A stretch of DNA of 46,115 bases from UMGS1322 sp900550765 (lineage in GTDB: Bacteria > Bacillota > Clostridia > Christensenellales > QALW01), in the NCBI GenBank assembly GCA_958448705.1, contig CAUDEY010000015.1, positions 1 through 46,115 on the forward strand, read 5' to 3'. Positions 42,187 through 46,115 of this stretch are shown in pieces. Within the stretch, counting starts at the first letter, position 1; each line of letters begins with the position of its first letter. The notes below the pieces were generated by a model, which was not told the origin of the DNA, did no database searches, and saw only the letters and a program-made list of their open reading frames with translations. The translations under genes were made by a program, and so were the position numbers.

Positions 42187-45100
42187 ATGAAAAGAAAGAT
42201 AACAACAATACTTGCAATTTTACTTACAGTAGCGTTTGTGTTTCAAGCTGCACCGGAAGGCAGTGTAAAGGCAGAAAACGCAGTTGAGAATGAAAGTATT
42301 TTGACCGAAACCGAAACAGAAATTGTTAATGAAATTGAAGAACGGAGAGAGACGAACGTAAAGCATTTCCGCATGAGCGACGGCTCAGTTATGGCGGCAG
42401 TTTATCCGGAAGCCGTTCACAAGATGGAGGACGGACATTTTGTAGAAATTGATAATACATTGGTAGAAGAGGAAGAAAGCTATAAAACTGCTGACGGTCT
42501 TGTAGATGTCCGTTTTTCTAAAAAGCCGAAAAAGAATAAAATGGTCCAAATACAGCTGGGGGATTATGAAATCAGCTTTGGCATAGAAAAGGCAAAGAAT
42601 AAGCAGGTAAAAATCAAGAACAATGAAAATAGTGCCAAGAAGAAGGAAGAAGTCATTAAAAATTCTTCAACGGCAGAATATAAAGAAGTTTTTTCAGGAA
42701 TTGATCTGGTGTATGACCTTACAGGTGCAAAGCTTAAAGAAAGTATTGTGATCGGGCAGTACAACGGAATGAATTCTTTTACGTTTTATTATGATTTTGG
42801 AGGCCTTGTACCAGAGCTGCGTGAAGACGGGAGTGTGATTTTGAAAGACGGTGACACAGAGATCTTTCAGCTTGCTGCTCCATTTATGTATGATGCGGCG
42901 AATGCCGAAAGTGAAGAAGTGACTGTGACGCTTACCCCCAAGGGATCCGGCTATCAGTATACCTTGACAGCAAGTGAGGAATGGCTGACGGCGGCGGAGC
43001 GAGTATATCCGGTAACGATCGATCCCACTACTTCTACCTTCCAGACGGAGTCGGCAATTTATGATACGTATATCAATCCGCAGTACCCGGATTATACCAG
43101 AAGGGAACTGCGGGACAGATTGCTGATTGGAACATCGAACGGGGGTGGAGATTTCGGAGGACAAACCTTTGAACAGTATCGGACATATATTTGGTTTGAT
43201 ATGCCGAATATCCCCATTGGCTCAAGGATCAGCGAAGCAAAGCTGACACTTTTCTGCCATATGGCTGAATGGCAGAATTATCAGGATATTGAAGAGGGAA
43301 TCAGTATCGATTTATATGAGATTATCGAGCAGAACGTGGGAATATCAGATCTTTGCTGGAATACGCGGTCACAGGTCACCGTACGGGAAGAAGCAACTGA
43401 TTATCAATGTTTGCGCTTGGGACCTGCCGCAGAAGGAGATTATTATCAATGGAATATTACGAGCCTGATCGATCATTATTATGAAATAAAAAACAGCGGC
43501 AATGCACCGGCAGATTATAAGCCCGGTATGATGCTGCGCTTCCGGGATGAAAATGTGGAAACGAATGATTTTTATGCTGGATTTCATTCGGGAAACAGTT
43601 CAAAACAGTATCTGCGCCCGGCGATTGTATTGTATTATAATGATGCGAAAGGGATAGAAAGCTATTATGATTATTTTGCTTCTTCCATGACGGGGGCAGG
43701 AAGCGGATATGTGAATGCTTTTAACGGAAATTTGGTTTATTCGGTGCCTCTAATCTCGGAAAGCGGAACAAGAATGCCGCTGAACATTTCCATGGTTTAT
43801 AACAGCGCCAATGTGCCTATCGATGACTTGGGATTTGGCCCGGGTTGGAAATTCAGCTTTCAGCAATACATAGAAAAGGTAGAAAAATCCGATACCAATG
43901 CGTATACCTATTATTCTTATACCGATGCTGATGGTACCGAGCATTATTTCAGTGAATACGATGGAAAATTTGTAGATGAAAGCGGCAGCGGTATGGTACT
44001 TACCGATGACGGTACGGGAATTACGCTTCAGCAGGAGGAAGAAAAAGGCAAGGCATATTTTAAATATATTTCCGGCAAGGCTTATCTTGAATACATTGAA
44101 AATGAATCCGGCGATCGGCAAACGCTGACCTATAGCGGAACAAAGGTAACAAAAATAACCGATGGTGCGGGGCGAGAGGTAACCGTTCTTTACGGTACGG
44201 ATCGTGTAACCGGTCTGCAGGATGCTGCGGGAAGAATTATATCATTTTATTACCATGGCGGTGTACTTCTTTGGCAGATTGTGTATTCCGACGGAGACAA
44301 TATTCAATTCAGCTATTATCCGTATGCGCAGCTGGATTATATCATTGCGCCGGACGGAAAAGAAATTGTTTATCTTTATGATATGTTCAAGCGCGTTTGC
44401 GGAATTCAGGAATTTGACCGCAATAAAGTCTGCGCATATGAATATAAAATTGCGTATGATCATAAAAATACCACGCGTATAACGGATTCCTTTCACCGGG
44501 AGCTTTTGTATCAGTTTGATTTTTACGGCAAAACAGTCAGCGTGATGGATGAAGAAGGCAATGCGGTGTACAGTGCATATTCGAATATGAATCCGAAGGA
44601 AAGCGGCAGTGCGGAAACAAATTACTATTTGCGCAATAAACTGCTGCTGGAGTCGCAGCTGCAAAAAACAGTTGTGAATTACATCATGAACAACGGTGCC
44701 GAAGGGAATATGAACTACTGGACGGTAGAAAGCGGCACGGCGGCAGCATCTGAAGAAGAAAAAATGCTGGGATATAATTCCTTCCGGGTTGCGGGTGGAA
44801 GTATGGCACAAAGCTTTTTGGCAAAGAAGGGACATACGTATACCTTTTCGGCTTATGTAAAAACGGCGGCTGCCGGCAATGGCCTTTTAAAGGTTTGTGC
44901 AGAGGGGACGGAGCTTGCGGCAAGTGAGGCTGTAAACAGCAGCGGCGAATGGGAGCGCAGAAGCGTCACCTTTACTGCCGCAGAGGATCAAACAGTAAAG
45001 CTCATATTGCAAGCCGAGGGAACGGCGTATTTTGATTGTCTTCAGCTGGAAGACGGCCCCGTAATGAACCGATTCAATCTGCTGAGCAACGGCGGCTTTG

Positions 45101-46115
45101 ATTTCGGATCTTCCGCTTGGGTAGGTATGGATCTTTCCAAACACGGCTTTATTACCGAGCAGACGCAGTATCAGGATAATTTTGCGCAAAATTACAGTGT
45201 CTATCATCAAAGCTTTGAATCGACGGCTCTGCCGGAGAACTGGAAGGGCTTCACCGGCGGTTACAATACCTGGTCGGTGGAAATTTCCTCCGCTGTAGCA
45301 AAGTCAGGCGATTATTCATTAAAGATGGCAAACCGGGGGAACAGCTGGTCATCGCCGGCAATGAATTTGTACGATACGTTCAAGGAAAAGGGAGCAGGGG
45401 TATACCGCATCAGCTTCTGGCTGTATGCGGATACGCTTGCCGGAGCATCCAATGCGGCAGCGCTGATTCGTGGCACAGAGGAAAATTCCTTTATCACGGC
45501 GCACGGCAGCAATTTGTATTACCGTGCGTCCGATCCGGTGCAGGTTACGGCGGGAGTCTGGACGCAGGTGCTGTGTGAGGTGCAGGTTACCCAAGAGGAT
45601 CTGAAGGAAGACAGCGGGGAATTCTGGCTGATGATCGATACGTTGCCGGGAGGAGAAGGTCAGAACCTGTACGTTGATGAATTAAGTATTACCGCATCGC
45701 CCTCCTTTGAAGTGAAAAACGGTGATTTTGGTGACGGAACGCTGCTGTGGATGGGCCAGAACGGAGCGGAGATAAGCGTGAGCGACGGAGTACTGCAAGC
45801 GGAGCTTTCCGGCGAAGAAGCAGCGGTTACCTATAGCGCGAACAGTATTTTAAAGCGGTTCGGGGAAGGCAGCTACAAGCTTTCGTTCCGGGCGCGCGGT
45901 GTCGGAGCAGGCAGATGGACGGTAAACGCATATCTGTTGGACGAAAGCGGAACCAAAGTGCATTTACATGGATTGGGCAGCGGCAGCGGCCAGTGGGCTA
46001 CTTTAGAGCAAACGGTGTATCTTTCCGCGGCGCAGCTGGAGGAACTGGATGCCAGCGGGCGGATATGGCTGTGCTTTGGCAGTGACGGAGCAGCGTCGAT
46101 CGAGCTTGACGACGT
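42187..46115 (+). CDS. Large secreted DNRLRE/RHS-repeat protein, N-terminal 1,309 residues
   Basis: The frame is open from the ATG to the window edge, so the gene is incomplete. A signal peptide (about 1-29) is followed by an acidic segment and a beta domain to about 280. A DNRLRE-like beta domain (about 283-487) starts after YPVTIDPTTSTFQ. A pre-RHS region (YFASSMTGAGSGYVNAFNGN) lies at about 497-545. YD/RHS-type strands cover about 600-800, for example GAGREVTVLYG and LYDMFKR. Three or more carbohydrate-binding-like modules follow from about 836 on. Such proteins form cell-surface shells around a C-terminal effector, which is beyond the window. Toxin or adhesin cannot be decided here. Confidence 0.85.
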   Translation, partial: MKRKITTILAILLTVAFVFQAAPEGSVKAENAVENESILTETETEIVNEIEERRETNVKHFRMSDGSVMAAVYPEAVHKMEDGHFVEIDNTLVEEEESYKTADGLVDVRFSKKPKKNKMVQIQLGDYEISFGIEKAKNKQVKIKNNENSAKKKEEVIKNSSTAEYKEVFSGIDLVYDLTGAKLKESIVIGQYNGMNSFTFYYDFGGLVPELREDGSVILKDGDTEIFQLAAPFMYDAANAESEEVTVTLTPKGSGYQYTLTASEEWLTAAERVYPVTIDPTTSTFQTESAIYDTYINPQYPDYTRRELRDRLLIGTSNGGGDFGGQTFEQYRTYIWFDMPNIPIGSRISEAKLTLFCHMAEWQNYQDIEEGISIDLYEIIEQNVGISDLCWNTRSQVTVREEATDYQCLRLGPAAEGDYYQWNITSLIDHYYEIKNSGNAPADYKPGMMLRFRDENVETNDFYAGFHSGNSSKQYLRPAIVLYYNDAKGIESYYDYFASSMTGAGSGYVNAFNGNLVYSVPLISESGTRMPLNISMVYNSANVPIDDLGFGPGWKFSFQQYIEKVEKSDTNAYTYYSYTDADGTEHYFSEYDGKFVDESGSGMVLTDDGTGITLQQEEEKGKAYFKYISGKAYLEYIENESGDRQTLTYSGTKVTKITDGAGREVTVLYGTDRVTGLQDAAGRIISFYYHGGVLLWQIVYSDGDNIQFSYYPYAQLDYIIAPDGKEIVYLYDMFKRVCGIQEFDRNKVCAYEYKIAYDHKNTTRITDSFHRELLYQFDFYGKTVSVMDEEGNAVYSAYSNMNPKESGSAETNYYLRNKLLLESQLQKTVVNYIMNNGAEGNMNYWTVESGTAAASEEEKMLGYNSFRVAGGSMAQSFLAKKGHTYTFSAYVKTAAAGNGLLKVCAEGTELAASEAVNSSGEWERRSVTFTAAEDQTVKLILQAEGTAYFDCLQLEDGPVMNRFNLLSNGGFDFGSSAWVGMDLSKHGFITEQTQYQDNFAQNYSVYHQSFESTALPENWKGFTGGYNTWSVEISSAVAKSGDYSLKMANRGNSWSSPAMNLYDTFKEKGAGVYRISFWLYADTLAGASNAAALIRGTEENSFITAHGSNLYYRASDPVQVTAGVWTQVLCEVQVTQEDLKEDSGEFWLMIDTLPGGEGQNLYVDELSITASPSFEVKNGDFGDGTLLWMGQNGAEISVSDGVLQAELSGEEAAVTYSANSILKRFGEGSYKLSFRARGVGAGRWTVNAYLLDESGTKVHLHGLGSGSGQWATLEQTVYLSAAQLEELDASGRIWLCFGSDGAASIELDD

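Noticed and set aside
1..46115. CRISPR arrays, tRNA or rRNA genes, riboswitches and insertion-sequence ends
   Set aside because: I saw no regularly spaced repeats, cloverleaf patterns, conserved aptamer cores or terminal inverted repeats with target duplications.

Overview
The window looks like a chromosomal segment of a Gram-positive Bacillota bacterium, probably a gut- or sediment-type member of the Clostridia. The evidence is AGGAGG-type ribosome binding sites, sigma-A promoters, a lipoteichoic-acid-synthase-like sulfatase, the dprA-topA-trmFO-hslV-hslU housekeeping block, and many carbohydrate genes each paired with an AraC-type regulator. No tRNA, rRNA or CRISPR array was seen. Species cannot be named from the sequence alone.

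Layout. (1) 1-4.1 kb: the 5' end of a GH78-like alpha-L-rhamnosidase (minus) diverges from a forward run of a YbaK-type editing protein, an FAD oxidoreductase, murI and nrdR, closed by a 21-bp perfect hairpin. (2) 4.1-9.2 kb, minus strand: a NUDIX hydrolase preceded by the broken HTH domain of an AraC regulator, an SF2 helicase that carries membrane segments, and rlmD. (3) 9.2-15.4 kb, plus: a GH99/WbsX-like protein, then a MacAB-like export cluster (an adaptor lipoprotein that seems to start at ATC, a 932-residue FtsX-type permease and two ATPases, the second with a C-terminal AbrB-like domain). (4) 15.4-18.4 kb: an LTA-synthase-like sulfatase and a decayed GH29 alpha-L-fucosidase. (5) 18.4-25.6 kb, minus: a seven-gene catabolic operon (two sugar-phosphate-isomerase-like TIM barrels, two Gfo/Idh/MocA dehydrogenases, uxaC, uxuA and a mannonate-oxidoreductase-like SDR), divergent from an AraC regulator and a coupled membrane-anchored protein. 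(6) 27.3-33.7 kb: dprA, topA, trmFO, hslV, hslU. (7) 33.7-36 kb: a graveyard holding a serine recombinase remnant and a metallo-beta-lactamase-fold remnant. (8) 36-41 kb: two paralogous BNR/sialidase-like proteins, one secreted and one cytosolic, divergent from a second AraC regulator. (9) 41-46 kb: an orphan HExxH protein and the first 1,309 codons of a secreted DNRLRE/RHS-type protein that runs off the window.

How the parts fit. The sugar genes suggest use of plant or host glycans containing uronic acids, rhamnose and formerly fucose. UxaC, the SDR and UxuA together take glucuronate through fructuronate and mannonate to 2-keto-3-deoxygluconate. The two dehydrogenases and two isomerase-like proteins in the same operon could oxidise, and perhaps eliminate, a uronide before that route (inference). 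The most notable unlabelled signal is an exact 15-base word, AACATTGCAAATCCT, found in both divergent AraC-regulator intergenic regions 14.4 kb apart. It lies next to the promoters of the uronate operon and the sialidase-like genes, so the two loci may share a regulatory site.
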